A stretch of 64,000 nucleotides of DNA from Amycolatopsis sp. GM8 (GTDB lineage: Bacteria; Actinomycetota; Actinomycetes; Mycobacteriales; Pseudonocardiaceae). The stretch is from NCBI RefSeq assembly GCF_021653975.1, contig NZ_JAJKFK010000008.1, forward strand, positions 186,001 to 250,000. The letters run 5' to 3'. This document shows, in pieces, positions 17,695 through 26,152 of this stretch. The notes under the pieces were generated by a model. The model saw only the letters and a list, made by a program, of their open reading frames with translations, was not told the origin of the DNA and did no database searches. The position numbers were made by a program, and so were the translations under genes. Positions within the stretch are counted from its first letter, which is position 1. Every line of letters begins with the position of its first letter.

Positions 17695-18501
17695 ATGAAC
17701 CATCATGACCATGCGGGTGGCCTGGTTACCGAGCGGTCGCGGCACGTCCTCCTGATGACGATCGACCGGCCGGCCGCGCGGAATTCGATCAATGCGGAGA
17801 CAGCCCGAGCGATCGGTGATGCCCTTCAATCCGCAGACGGTGACCGGGACGTTCGGGCAGTCGTCATTACCGGGGCCGGCCCGGATGCCTTCTGCGCGGG
17901 AGCCGATCTCAAAGCCCTTTCTCGTGGGCAGGCGCTGACCCCGGCCGGCCAACCGTATGCGTCCTGGGGATTCGCCTGCTTCACGAAACACGCGATCTCG
18001 AAGCCGGTGATCGCCGCGGTCAACGGATACGCTCTCGGCGGCGGGTTCGAGATCGTCCTGGCGTGCGACCTGGTCGTCGCGTCGGACACCGCGACTTTCG
18101 GCTTTCCTGAGGTGAAGCGCGGGGTGCTCGCGCGAGGCGGCGGCGCATTCCGGGCCGTGCAACAGATGCCGGTGAAGCGAGCGATGGAGTACCTCTTGAC
18201 GGGACGCGACATCACAGCCGCAGAAGCGATGGACGCCGGGCTGATCAACCGCGTGGTGTCCGCCGACCAGGTCGTGCCAGCCGCACTCGAAATGGCGCAC
18301 GAAATTTCGGCGAACGCGCCTCTGGCGGTCCAGGCGACCAAGCGGATCGCCAGGGGCATGGCGGACGGCGACATCGCCGCTGAGCAGGCGGCCTGGTGCA
18401 GAACCGAGGACGAGGCACTGGCCCTCACGCGAAGCCGCGACTACAAAGAAGGGCCGGCCGCGTTCGCCGAAGGAAGGAAGCCGAACTGGAGCGGCGAGTA
18501 G
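17695..18501 (+). CDS. Enoyl-CoA hydratase/isomerase (crotonase family)
   Basis: This 268-residue crotonase-fold enzyme has the oxyanion-hole segments GAGPDAFCAGADLKAL (~60-75) and NGYALGGGFEIVLACD (~110-125). A Glu in PEVKRGV (~140) is the usual acid/base. ATG 17695 is preceded by GAGAGGTGG at 8 bases spacing; an in-frame GTG at 17683 is less likely. It hydrates or isomerises an enoyl-CoA, or cleaves a ring-derived diketone-CoA if it belongs to the lyase-like branch. Its place between a VOC protein and an acyl-CoA synthetase fits the lower, CoA-linked half of the pathway. Confidence 0.88.
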   Translation: MNHHDHAGGLVTERSRHVLLMTIDRPAARNSINAETARAIGDALQSADGDRDVRAVVITGAGPDAFCAGADLKALSRGQALTPAGQPYASWGFACFTKHAISKPVIAAVNGYALGGGFEIVLACDLVVASDTATFGFPEVKRGVLARGGGAFRAVQQMPVKRAMEYLLTGRDITAAEAMDAGLINRVVSADQVVPAALEMAHEISANAPLAVQATKRIARGMADGDIAAEQAAWCRTEDEALALTRSRDYKEGPAAFAEGRKPNWSGE

Positions 18502-18551
18502 CTGCTCGAATCCATGGACCCTCGACCCTTTGACCGAGAAGGAAGATCTTG

Positions 18552-20672
18552 ATGCCAGCGGACGTTTCTCCCGAGAGGCTTCGTGAAATGTTCTCGCCGC
18601 GATCGGTCGCGATCGTCGGCGCTTCAGACAAATCGGCGTTCTCCAAGGGAGCCTTTCGCAACCTCGTGTCGTTCGGGTTGGCGGACAAGACTTTCCTCGT
18701 CAACCGCAGAGGCGCGGTCGTCCATGGCAAGGAGTCGTTCAAGACCTGTTCCGACATCGGGGCGCCGGTCGATGTCGCGATGATGATCCTGCCCCAGCAG
18801 AGCTGCGTTGCCGCGCTGGAGGATGCCGCCGCTGCCGGCATCAGGAACGTGGTGCTCCTGACATCAGGGTACGGCGAGGCGGGCGAAGAAGGTCGTATCG
18901 CCGAGCAGGAGCTTTTCGAAGCGTGTTCGAGGTTGGATATCAGCCTGCTGGGCCCGAACATGCTGGGGTTCGTGAACTTCGCCGATCGAGCTCCCGTGTG
19001 CGCGATGGCGTCGGAGCCGATTTCGGGTGGCACGGTCGCACTCGTTTCGCAGAGCGGCGGCAGTTGCAGCGCCATGGCGGCTTTTGCCAAGGCCGCCGGC
19101 GTGGACCTCTCGTACATGTTCACACTCGGCAACGAGACGGTGATCAATGCCAGCCACGTCCTCGACTACCTGGTGGATGATCCGAACACGAAGAGCATCG
19201 CGATGTTCCTGGAGTCGATTCGGGACCCACAGGGATTCGCGCGCGCGGCGCGGCGCGCGGCCGAGGCGGACAAACCGGTTGTGGTTCTGAAAGTCGGTCG
19301 CAGTGAGCTCGCCGCCCGCACGGCCCAGGCGCACACGGGCGCGCTGGTCGGTGACAGCAAGGCGACAAGTGCGGTATTGCGGGAATTGAACGTGATCCAG
19401 GTCGACTCGGTCGAGGACATGCTGATCACGGCCGGCGTCGCGGCGAACATCGGTCGGCTGAAGCGACCGGGAATCGGAGTGGTGTCGTTTTCCGGGGGCG
19501 CGTGCGACATCGTCGCGGACCGCGCACACGACGAGTCTCTCTTCATCCCGGAGTTCTCCGCCGAGACGGCAGCGGCCATCACCGCTGTGATGCCCTCCTA
19601 CGGAACGACCCAGAACCCGCTCGATGTGACCGGTGCGGCGCACGCCGATCCGGGCCTGTTCACCACGGCCATCGAAGCCGTCGGCAACGACGACAACGTC
19701 GGTGCGGTCCTGGTCTTGCACGACGTGCCGTCGTCGGACTCTCCCAGAGCGCGTGAACAAGAACCACGATTGGCGGCGATCGCGGCGGGCACGCGGGCAT
19801 CTTCCGTGCCCGTGGTGAACGTGAGCTTCGCGCAGCAGCCGTTGACCACGTATGCGCGCGAGGCGATTTCCCGCAATGGTCTTTCGATGACCATGTCCGG
19901 AATTGATCAGGCGATGAGGAGCTTCGGGCATCTCGCCCCGTGGAGTTCGACGTCGGTGGACGTGAAGGGCCAGGACGCCGTAGTCGCGCCGATCGACCTG
20001 CCCGCCGGGATTCGGCGCGGCGGACAATGGTCCGAGGAAGAGTCACGCGTAGTTCTCGCGTCCGCGGGGGTCAGCGTCATTCCGGCTGAATTGGTGTGGG
20101 ACGAAGACGCCGCGGTCGCGGCAGCCGCCCGGATGGGCGATTCGGTGGTGTTGAAGGCGGTGTCACCCCAGATCCTGCACAAGAGTGACGTCGGCGCGGT
20201 CGCGTTGGACGTTCGCGGTGCGGAGGATGTGCGTGCCGCGTTCAGGAGCATCATGCGAGCGGCGAGCCTGGTCAGTGGCGCGCGGGTGGACGGGGTCCTC
20301 GTTTCACCGATGCGTAAGAACAGGATCGAATTGCTGGTGGGAGTCGTCAGGGATGCTCAATGGGGGCCGCTACTCGCGGTCGGCCTCGGCGGAATTTGGG
20401 TCGAAGCCTTCGACGATACGGCCCTCGCCTCCCTGCCCGTCACACGTCAAAAAGTCGAACGGCTGCTGGGCAGCCTTCGAGGGGAGTCGCTCCTGCGCGG
20501 GGCGCGAGGCACGAAACCTGTCGACATGGATGCCTTGACCGAACAGATCGTCAGGTTGACCGAAGTGGCACTGGGCCTGGGCCCCGACCTCGAAGCGCTC
20601 GAAGTCAACCCACTTCTGGTGGACGGCGAGCGGGTCGAGGTATTGGATTGCGTCGTGGAGTGGCGCAAGTGA
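18552..20672 (+). CDS. Acyl-CoA synthetase, NDP-forming (fused two-domain type)
   Basis: This is a 706-residue acetate-CoA ligase (ADP-forming)-type enzyme with both subunits fused. It has a CoA-binding domain (~1-135, starting SPRSVAIVGASDKSAFSKG), a succinyl-CoA-ligase-like domain with the phospho-His in AQAHTGALVGD (~262), and a C-terminal ATP-grasp domain (~480-706). It makes an acyl-CoA from acid, CoA and ATP with ADP release, or runs in reverse to make ATP. GAAGGAAG precedes ATG 18552. It is GTGA-coupled to the thiolase gene. It is probably the entry to CoA-dependent chain shortening. Confidence 0.9.
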   Translation: MPADVSPERLREMFSPRSVAIVGASDKSAFSKGAFRNLVSFGLADKTFLVNRRGAVVHGKESFKTCSDIGAPVDVAMMILPQQSCVAALEDAAAAGIRNVVLLTSGYGEAGEEGRIAEQELFEACSRLDISLLGPNMLGFVNFADRAPVCAMASEPISGGTVALVSQSGGSCSAMAAFAKAAGVDLSYMFTLGNETVINASHVLDYLVDDPNTKSIAMFLESIRDPQGFARAARRAAEADKPVVVLKVGRSELAARTAQAHTGALVGDSKATSAVLRELNVIQVDSVEDMLITAGVAANIGRLKRPGIGVVSFSGGACDIVADRAHDESLFIPEFSAETAAAITAVMPSYGTTQNPLDVTGAAHADPGLFTTAIEAVGNDDNVGAVLVLHDVPSSDSPRAREQEPRLAAIAAGTRASSVPVVNVSFAQQPLTTYAREAISRNGLSMTMSGIDQAMRSFGHLAPWSSTSVDVKGQDAVVAPIDLPAGIRRGGQWSEEESRVVLASAGVSVIPAELVWDEDAAVAAAARMGDSVVLKAVSPQILHKSDVGAVALDVRGAEDVRAAFRSIMRAASLVSGARVDGVLVSPMRKNRIELLVGVVRDAQWGPLLAVGLGGIWVEAFDDTALASLPVTRQKVERLLGSLRGESLLRGARGTKPVDMDALTEQIVRLTEVALGLGPDLEALEVNPLLVDGERVEVLDCVVEWRK

Positions 20673-21844
20673 GCAGGAGCAATACACCCGTCGGGGCAAT
20701 CGCTGGTCTGGGCATCACCGAGATGGGCCGGATCTACGACAAGTCCACGACGGAGTTCGGCCTCGAAGCCGTGCGCCTGGCCTGTGCCGATTCGGGTATC
20801 GCCGTCTCGGAAATCGACGGACTCCTGGTCAATCCAGGGGTGAGTAATGACCTGACGATCAGGCTCTCGGACGCGCTCGGCCGGCACGATCTTCGCCTCC
20901 TTTCCTCCATGCAGCAGTTCGGGACATCCGCCTGTGCGATGGTCCAATATGCCGCTCTCGCCATCAAATCGGGAGCGGCCAACGCCGTGGCGTGCGTGTT
21001 CGCGGACACCCCACTGGTCCGGGAGGAGCGCTCAGGGGAGCGCTACTCGCGGTCCATCGGCGCGGGCACCGGATTCCGGGCACTCCCTTTCGTGGCCGGA
21101 CTGCGTGGCGCGCCATCCGTCTATGCTCTCGCGGCACGCCGGCACATGAACCACTTCGGGACGACTTCCGAGCAATTGGCGTCGGTCGCGGTTCAGACAA
21201 GGGAATGGGCGAGTCGCAACCCGCGGGCCATCAAGACGGACCCGATGACGATAGCCGACCACCACGCGTCCAGAATGATCGCCGACCCGTTGCGCGTCCT
21301 GGACTGCTGCTTGGTGAACAACGGCGCGATCGCCATCATCGTGACGTCGGAGGAGGTCGCGCGGGATTCTCGCCAGCCGCCCGTCTACATCCACGGATGG
21401 GGCCAATCGCACCCGGGTTGGGTGGGAGACAAGACGAGCGAATTCGGTCTCGTCTCCGGCGCCAAAGCATCCGGCCGAGCGGCCCTCGACATGGCCGGCA
21501 TTGGCATCGGCGACATCACCGCCGCGGAGATCTACGACTGCTTCACGATCACGACCCTCTTGACCCTGGAAGACTATGGGTTCTGCGAGAAGGGGCAGGG
21601 CGGCGCTTTCGTCGCGGATGGCAATATCGGCCCGGGCGGCACCATCCCCGTGAACACCGGCGGCGGCCAGTTGTCGGGCTACTACATGTGGGGGATGACA
21701 CCGATCTCCGAAGCCGTCATCCAAGCGCGCGGCCAGGGCGGGGAACGTCAGGTCGGCGACAATTCCGCGATCATCGTGAGTGGCAACGGCGGCTGGATGG
21801 AATATCACAGCACCCTGGTCGTGAGTCCCCATGCAACCTTGTGA
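20669..21844 (+). CDS. Thiolase-family protein (lipid-transfer/Ltp2-like)
   Basis: This 391-residue non-classical thiolase of the SCP-x/Ltp type is called from GTG 20669, overlapping the previous stop (GTGA). C-terminal family motifs are EIYDCFTITTLLTLEDYGFCEKG (~285-305) and NTGGGQLSGYYMWGM (~330-345). A Cys sits in GTSACAMVQ (~80), but I cannot say whether it is the nucleophile. Such proteins work with a DUF35 partner, and one follows directly. Members act as thiolases or, like Ltp2 of steroid degradation, as retro-aldolases. Either would release a short CoA ester from the pathway intermediate. Confidence 0.85.
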   Translation: MSRSNTPVGAIAGLGITEMGRIYDKSTTEFGLEAVRLACADSGIAVSEIDGLLVNPGVSNDLTIRLSDALGRHDLRLLSSMQQFGTSACAMVQYAALAIKSGAANAVACVFADTPLVREERSGERYSRSIGAGTGFRALPFVAGLRGAPSVYALAARRHMNHFGTTSEQLASVAVQTREWASRNPRAIKTDPMTIADHHASRMIADPLRVLDCCLVNNGAIAIIVTSEEVARDSRQPPVYIHGWGQSHPGWVGDKTSEFGLVSGAKASGRAALDMAGIGIGDITAAEIYDCFTITTLLTLEDYGFCEKGQGGAFVADGNIGPGGTIPVNTGGGQLSGYYMWGMTPISEAVIQARGQGGERQVGDNSAIIVSGNGGWMEYHSTLVVSPHATL

Positions 21845-21867
21845 CCGATTGTGAGGAGGTCGAACGA

Positions 21868-22272
21868 ATGGCTTTCGAGGGGCTGACCCGAGATATCCAG
21901 TCGGCACCATTCTTTGATGCCGCGGCTCGCGATATCCTGCTGGTGAAGCGTTGTGACGCCTGTGGACACGTGTGCAATTTCGAAAAATATACGTGCACCG
22001 TCTGTTGTTCAGGTGAGCTGTCGGTGACCGAGGCGGTGGGCACGGGCACCATCGAAACGTGGACGGCCACCGCTCTGTCCAAGGATTTCACGGCCGTGGT
22101 CGCCATCGTGGAACTTGACGAGGGACCGTGGATTATCGGCCGCGTCTCCGGACTCGGTTCGGACGAATTGTCCCACGGGATGAGAGTCGCAGTCGAATTC
22201 GACCGGATCGGATCGGGTGAGCCGGTCCCCATCTTCGTGCGCTCGCCAACGGAGCGGCCCACCGCCGGCTGA
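21868..22272 (+). CDS. DUF35 zinc-ribbon/OB-fold protein, thiolase partner
   Basis: This 134-residue protein has an N-terminal rubredoxin-like zinc ribbon with cysteine pairs CDACGHVC and CTVCC (~32-52), followed by an OB-fold (~60-130). ATG 21868 has a strong GAGGAGGT site. DUF35 proteins pair with thiolase-like enzymes and help CoA-substrate handling, as in the Ltp2-ChsH2 complex. It is the last gene of the 17134-22272 unit and converges on the regulator at 22300, leaving 27 bp between them. Confidence 0.85.
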   Translation: MAFEGLTRDIQSAPFFDAAARDILLVKRCDACGHVCNFEKYTCTVCCSGELSVTEAVGTGTIETWTATALSKDFTAVVAIVELDEGPWIIGRVSGLGSDELSHGMRVAVEFDRIGSGEPVPIFVRSPTERPTAG

Positions 22273-22299
22273 CGCGGGGCGGGCATCCCCCTACCTGGA

Positions 22300-23163
22300 T
22301 CACGCCTTGGGTGTCCGGACGGCTCGGGTGTCGGCATCCGCCGCCGGGGGGAGGGCCGCGGAGGCCAGCAGGGCGAGTTTCTCCGCGTCCTCGCTGCCGG
22401 CATCCGCGTGGTACATCACGAGCATCATCCCCTCGGTCCCGGTGACGAGGAGCTTTTCGCGGTTCACGACCAGCATTCCCACCTGCGGGTGGTCGAAGCG
22501 CATCAGCCCGGCCTGCATGGGACCGACGTCGTGGCGCGCCCACAGGCGGCGGAAACGCGGGCTGGCCAGCGAGAGTTCCCCGACGAGCTCGATGAAGCGC
22601 GGGTCATCGATGTCGGAGCCGACGGACTGGCGGAAGCCGGCGATCAAGCCCTTGGTGGCCAGTTCCCAGTCCGGGATCAGGGCTTGCTCACCCGGGTCGA
22701 GGAAGACGTCCCGCAGCCGGTTGGCGCCCACGACGAGCCGGGGTGAGATCGCGGCGGCGAGCGGATTGGCGGCGAGGATGTCGAGGTAGCGGCCCTCGAC
22801 GAACGCCGGGATCGGCAGGGTCGCGACGAGCTTGGCGATGCCGGACGGCACGGTTTCGCGCGGCGCCCGGCGCCGGCGGTGTGGCCGGTCGGTGGCCAGG
22901 CCGAGCAGGTACGCGGTCGTCTCCTCATCCAGCTGCAGGGCCTGGGCGATCGACTCGAGCACCTGGGTGGAGGGCTTGCGGTCGCGTCCCTGTTCGAGGC
23001 GGAGGTAGTAGTCGGCGCTGATGCCGGCGAGCATCGCGACCTCTTCCCGGCGCAGGCCGGGCACCCGCCGCACGCCCTGGACGGGGATCCCCACGCGCTC
23101 CGGCGCGACCAGCGCGCGACGGGCACGCAAGAAGTGGCCCAGCAGATTCTTGTCGTCGCTCAC
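22300..23163 (-). CDS. MmyB-like helix-turn-helix regulator
   Basis: This 287-residue regulator has an N-terminal XRE helix-turn-helix (LRREEVAMLAGISADYYLRLEQG, ~35-60) and a C-terminal MmyB-type ligand-binding (PAS-like) domain (~105-270). Proteins of this kind commonly sit divergent to a single SDR or oxidoreductase gene and control it. Here it diverges from the SDR-BVMO-MDR-hydrolase cassette. The spacer holds inverted repeats at 23196-23216 that could be its site. The ligand is unknown; bound fatty acids are reported for the family, which is not evidence for this protein. Confidence 0.9.
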   Translation of the reverse strand: MSDDKNLLGHFLRARRALVAPERVGIPVQGVRRVPGLRREEVAMLAGISADYYLRLEQGRDRKPSTQVLESIAQALQLDEETTAYLLGLATDRPHRRRRAPRETVPSGIAKLVATLPIPAFVEGRYLDILAANPLAAAISPRLVVGANRLRDVFLDPGEQALIPDWELATKGLIAGFRQSVGSDIDDPRFIELVGELSLASPRFRRLWARHDVGPMQAGLMRFDHPQVGMLVVNREKLLVTGTEGMMLVMYHADAGSEDAEKLALLASAALPPAADADTRAVRTPKA

Positions 23164-23195
23164 CCCTCCACGCTAGATCGCGCGCCCGCATCGTG

Positions 23196-23216
23196 CCTGG
23201 TCCTGCCGTCCCCAGG
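23196..23216. promoter_or_regulatory. Candidate MmyB-type operator
   Basis: The 102-bp divergent spacer contains CCTGG at 23196-23200 and CCAGG at 23212-23216 facing each other. An overlapping GTCCCC...GGGGAC inverted repeat (arms six bases, loop eight) runs just to the right, at about 23209-23228. Position and symmetry suit an operator for the flanking regulator, but there is no second copy to compare. Confidence 0.4.
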
Positions 23217-23265
23217 AAGACGGGGACTCTGGCTGTGGCCCGCACGCGTGCGCAACATGGTTGTC

Positions 23266-24303
23266 ATGACACAGCAACGCGTCCTCGTGACCGGCGGCTC
23301 CGGATTCATCGCCGGCCACTGCATTCTCCAACTGCTCGAACAGGGTTACCTCGTCCGCGCCACCGTCCGGTCGCTGCACCGGGAGGCCGCCGTGCGGTCC
23401 GTACTCACCGAGGCGGGCATGGTCAACGGCGACGCGTTGAGCTTCGTCGCCGCCGACCTCACCGACGACGCCGGATGGGCCGACGCGGTCGCCGACGTGG
23501 ACTTCGTCCTGCACGTCGCCTCTCCCGTCCAACCCGGACACGTCGACGACCCCGACGAGCTCATCGTGCCGGCCCGCGAGGGCACCCTGCGCGTGCTGCG
23601 GGCCGCCCGCGACGCCGGCGTCACCCGAGTGGTCCTGACCTCCGCGTTCCACGCGGTCGGGTGGGGCCACCCGCACGACGACCACGTCTTCACCGAGGCC
23701 GACTGGACCGTCATCGACGGCCCCGGCGTCGACGCCTATGGCGTGAGCAAGACCCTCGCCGAGCGCGCCGCCTGGGACTTCGCCCGGGACGAGGGCGGCT
23801 CGACGGAGCTCGTCACGATGCTCCCGGTCGCCGTCATGGGGCCGATCATGGGCAAGGACGTCTCCGGCTCCAACCACATCATCCAGCGCATCCTCGAGGG
23901 CGACATGCCCGGCTTCCCGAACCTGTTCTTCCCGATCGTCGACGTGCGTGACGTCGCGGCGGCGCACATCCTGGCCATGACGACGCAGGAGGCCGCCGGA
24001 CAGCGCTTCCTGATCTCCAACGGCCCGGCGGTCCCGATGAAGGAGATCGGCGCCCTCATCAGGTCGAGCCTCGGCGCGGCCGCCCCCAACGTCCCGACCC
24101 GGAGCATCCCCGACCTCGTCGTGCGGACCGGCGCCAAGGTCTCCGCGCAGATGCGAGGCATCGCGGCCGATCTCGGCTACGCGCGCAAGACGTCCAACGA
24201 CAAGGCCCGCAAGGTGCTGGGCTGGCAGCCGCGCGGGCCCGAAGAGGCCATCGTCGCCGCGGCGCAAAGCCTTGTCGCCAAGGGCCTCGTGAAGACCAAG
24301 TGA
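23266..24303 (+). CDS. NAD(P)-dependent SDR/epimerase-like oxidoreductase
   Basis: This extended short-chain dehydrogenase of about 345 residues belongs to the dihydroflavonol reductase/NAD-dependent epimerase group. The cofactor motif is VTGGSGFIAGH (~8-18) and the active-site Tyr-x3-Lys is YGVSK (~155-159). I chose ATG 23266 because the first strand then starts at once; ATG 23257 in frame is the alternative, and neither has a clear ribosome site. One base separates its stop from the BVMO start. A likely role is ketone/alcohol interconversion feeding the BVMO. Confidence 0.85.
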   Translation: MTQQRVLVTGGSGFIAGHCILQLLEQGYLVRATVRSLHREAAVRSVLTEAGMVNGDALSFVAADLTDDAGWADAVADVDFVLHVASPVQPGHVDDPDELIVPAREGTLRVLRAARDAGVTRVVLTSAFHAVGWGHPHDDHVFTEADWTVIDGPGVDAYGVSKTLAERAAWDFARDEGGSTELVTMLPVAVMGPIMGKDVSGSNHIIQRILEGDMPGFPNLFFPIVDVRDVAAAHILAMTTQEAAGQRFLISNGPAVPMKEIGALIRSSLGAAAPNVPTRSIPDLVVRTGAKVSAQMRGIAADLGYARKTSNDKARKVLGWQPRGPEEAIVAAAQSLVAKGLVKTK

Positions 24304-24304
24304 G

Positions 24305-26152
24305 ATGGATGCCCTTGTGACAAACGAAATGCCAGCCGATCAGGTCCACCGGCCCGATCTGCGGGCCAGATACCGGGCCGAGCGGGACAAGCGAGTGCGC
24401 TCCGACGGCAACGACCAGTACCTCGAACCGGTGGGCCGCTTCGGCCACTTCACCGCCGACCCCCACACGCCCCCGGTCGACCGGGAACCGGTGGTGGACG
24501 ACGTCGAGGTCGTGATCATCGGCGGCGGGTTCGCCGGCCTGGTCACCGGCGCCCGCCTGGTCCAGGCCGGGGTCACCGACATCCGCATCGTCGAGTCCGG
24601 CGGTGGCCTGGGCGGCGTGTGGTACTGGAACCGCTATCCCGGCGCGATGTGTGACACCGCGGCCATGGTGTACCTGCCGCTGCTGGAGGAAACCGGGCAC
24701 ATCCCCTCAGCCAAGTACGTCGAGGGGCCGGAGATCCTCGCCCACGCCCGCCGCATCGCCGACAAGTTCGGCCTGAACGACGGCGCCCTGTGCTCGACCG
24801 TGGTGCGCGAGCTGAGCTGGGACGAGGAGCGCGGCCGGTGGCTGGTCCGCACCGACCGCGGCGACGAGCTCCGGGCCCGCTTCGTCACCCTGGGCACCGG
24901 CCCGCTGAACCGGCCCAAGCTGCCGGGCATCCCGGGCATCGAGACCTTCGCGGGCCAGATCTTCCACACCAGCCGGTGGGACTACGACTACACCGGCGGA
25001 AACCCGGCCGGCGCGCCCATGACCGGGCTGGCCGACAAGCGAGTGGGGATCATCGGCACCGGGGCGACCGCCGTGCAGTGCGTCCCGCGGCTGGCCCGCG
25101 ACGCCGGCTCGCTCCGGGTGTTCCAGCGCACGCCGTCCTCGGTCGACGTCCGGGGCAACCGCCCGATCGACCCCGCCTGGTTCGGCGAGCTGGCCCCGGG
25201 CTGGCAGCGCGAGTGGCTGCTGAACTTCGCCACGCTGCAGGGCGGCGGGTTCGCCGAGCGGGATCTGGTCATGGACGGGTGGACCGACATCGCCATCCGG
25301 ATCCGCGACCAGCTCGCCGCCGGCACCGGCGAGCTGACGCCGGAGGTGTTCCGCAAAGCGTACGAGGCCGCCGACGACGACAAGATGGACGAGATCCGCG
25401 CCCGGGTCGACGCCGTGGTCGGGGACCCGGGCACGGCCGAGGCGCTCAAACCGTGGTACCGGCAGCTGTGCAAGCGGCCGTGCTTTCACGACGAGTACCT
25501 CGACGCGTTCAACCGCCCGAACGTAGAGCTGGTCGACACCGACGGCCGCGGCGTGGAACGGATCGACGCCACCGGGGCCTGGGTGGGCGGGCAGCACTAC
25601 CCGCTCGATTGCCTGATCCTGGCCTCGGGCTTCGAATTCGGCACGCCCTACGAGCGCCGGTCGGGGTTCGACCCGGTCGGCCGCGACGGCGTCGCCCTGT
25701 CCGAGGCGTGGTCCGAGGGCATGGTGACCCTGCACGGCATCCACGTGCACGGCTTCCCGAACCTTTTCGTCATCCAGACCGGCCAGGCCGCCAACCTGAT
25801 CTCCAACGTCACCCACAACCTGGTCGAGGCCGGCACGACCGCCGCCGCGGTGATCGCCCACGCGCGCGCCACCGGTGCGGTGCGGGTCGAGACGACGGCA
25901 GCCGCGCAGGCCGCGTGGGTCGGCCTCCTGCTCGATCCGGCCACGTCGGTGATCTACGACCCGGACTGCACGCCCGGCTACTACAACAACGAAGGCCACC
26001 CGACCGGTTTGCGGGAGCGGCGCAACCAGTCTCGCTACCCGGCCGGCGCGGCGGGGTATTTCCGCTACATCGAGGAATGGCGGGACTCGGGGACGTTCGA
26101 GGGGCTCGAGTTCCGCTCCGAGCCGGAGGGGAACAGCACCGATGCGGCCTGA
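24305..26152 (+). CDS. Baeyer-Villiger monooxygenase, cyclic-ketone type
   Basis: This 615-residue class B flavoprotein monooxygenase is longer at the N terminus than the one at 11248 and close in length to cyclododecanone/steroid-type BVMOs. The FAD motif is IGGGFAG (~66-72), the BVMO fingerprint is FAGQIFHTSRWD (~215-226), and the NADPH motif is IGTGATAVQ (~250). It converts a ketone to an ester or lactone with NADPH and O2. Its last 11 bases overlap the MDR gene. With a dehydrogenase before it and a hydrolase after, it forms a ketone-to-hydroxyacid cassette. Confidence 0.92.
   Translation: MDALVTNEMPADQVHRPDLRARYRAERDKRVRSDGNDQYLEPVGRFGHFTADPHTPPVDREPVVDDVEVVIIGGGFAGLVTGARLVQAGVTDIRIVESGGGLGGVWYWNRYPGAMCDTAAMVYLPLLEETGHIPSAKYVEGPEILAHARRIADKFGLNDGALCSTVVRELSWDEERGRWLVRTDRGDELRARFVTLGTGPLNRPKLPGIPGIETFAGQIFHTSRWDYDYTGGNPAGAPMTGLADKRVGIIGTGATAVQCVPRLARDAGSLRVFQRTPSSVDVRGNRPIDPAWFGELAPGWQREWLLNFATLQGGGFAERDLVMDGWTDIAIRIRDQLAAGTGELTPEVFRKAYEAADDDKMDEIRARVDAVVGDPGTAEALKPWYRQLCKRPCFHDEYLDAFNRPNVELVDTDGRGVERIDATGAWVGGQHYPLDCLILASGFEFGTPYERRSGFDPVGRDGVALSEAWSEGMVTLHGIHVHGFPNLFVIQTGQAANLISNVTHNLVEAGTTAAAVIAHARATGAVRVETTAAAQAAWVGLLLDPATSVIYDPDCTPGYYNNEGHPTGLRERRNQSRYPAGAAGYFRYIEEWRDSGTFEGLEFRSEPEGNSTDAA

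Noticed and set aside
24305-26152. Second BVMO as a recent duplicate of the first (11248)
   Set aside because: They differ in length, N-terminal extension, neighbours and regulator, so they look like separate subfamilies rather than a local duplication.
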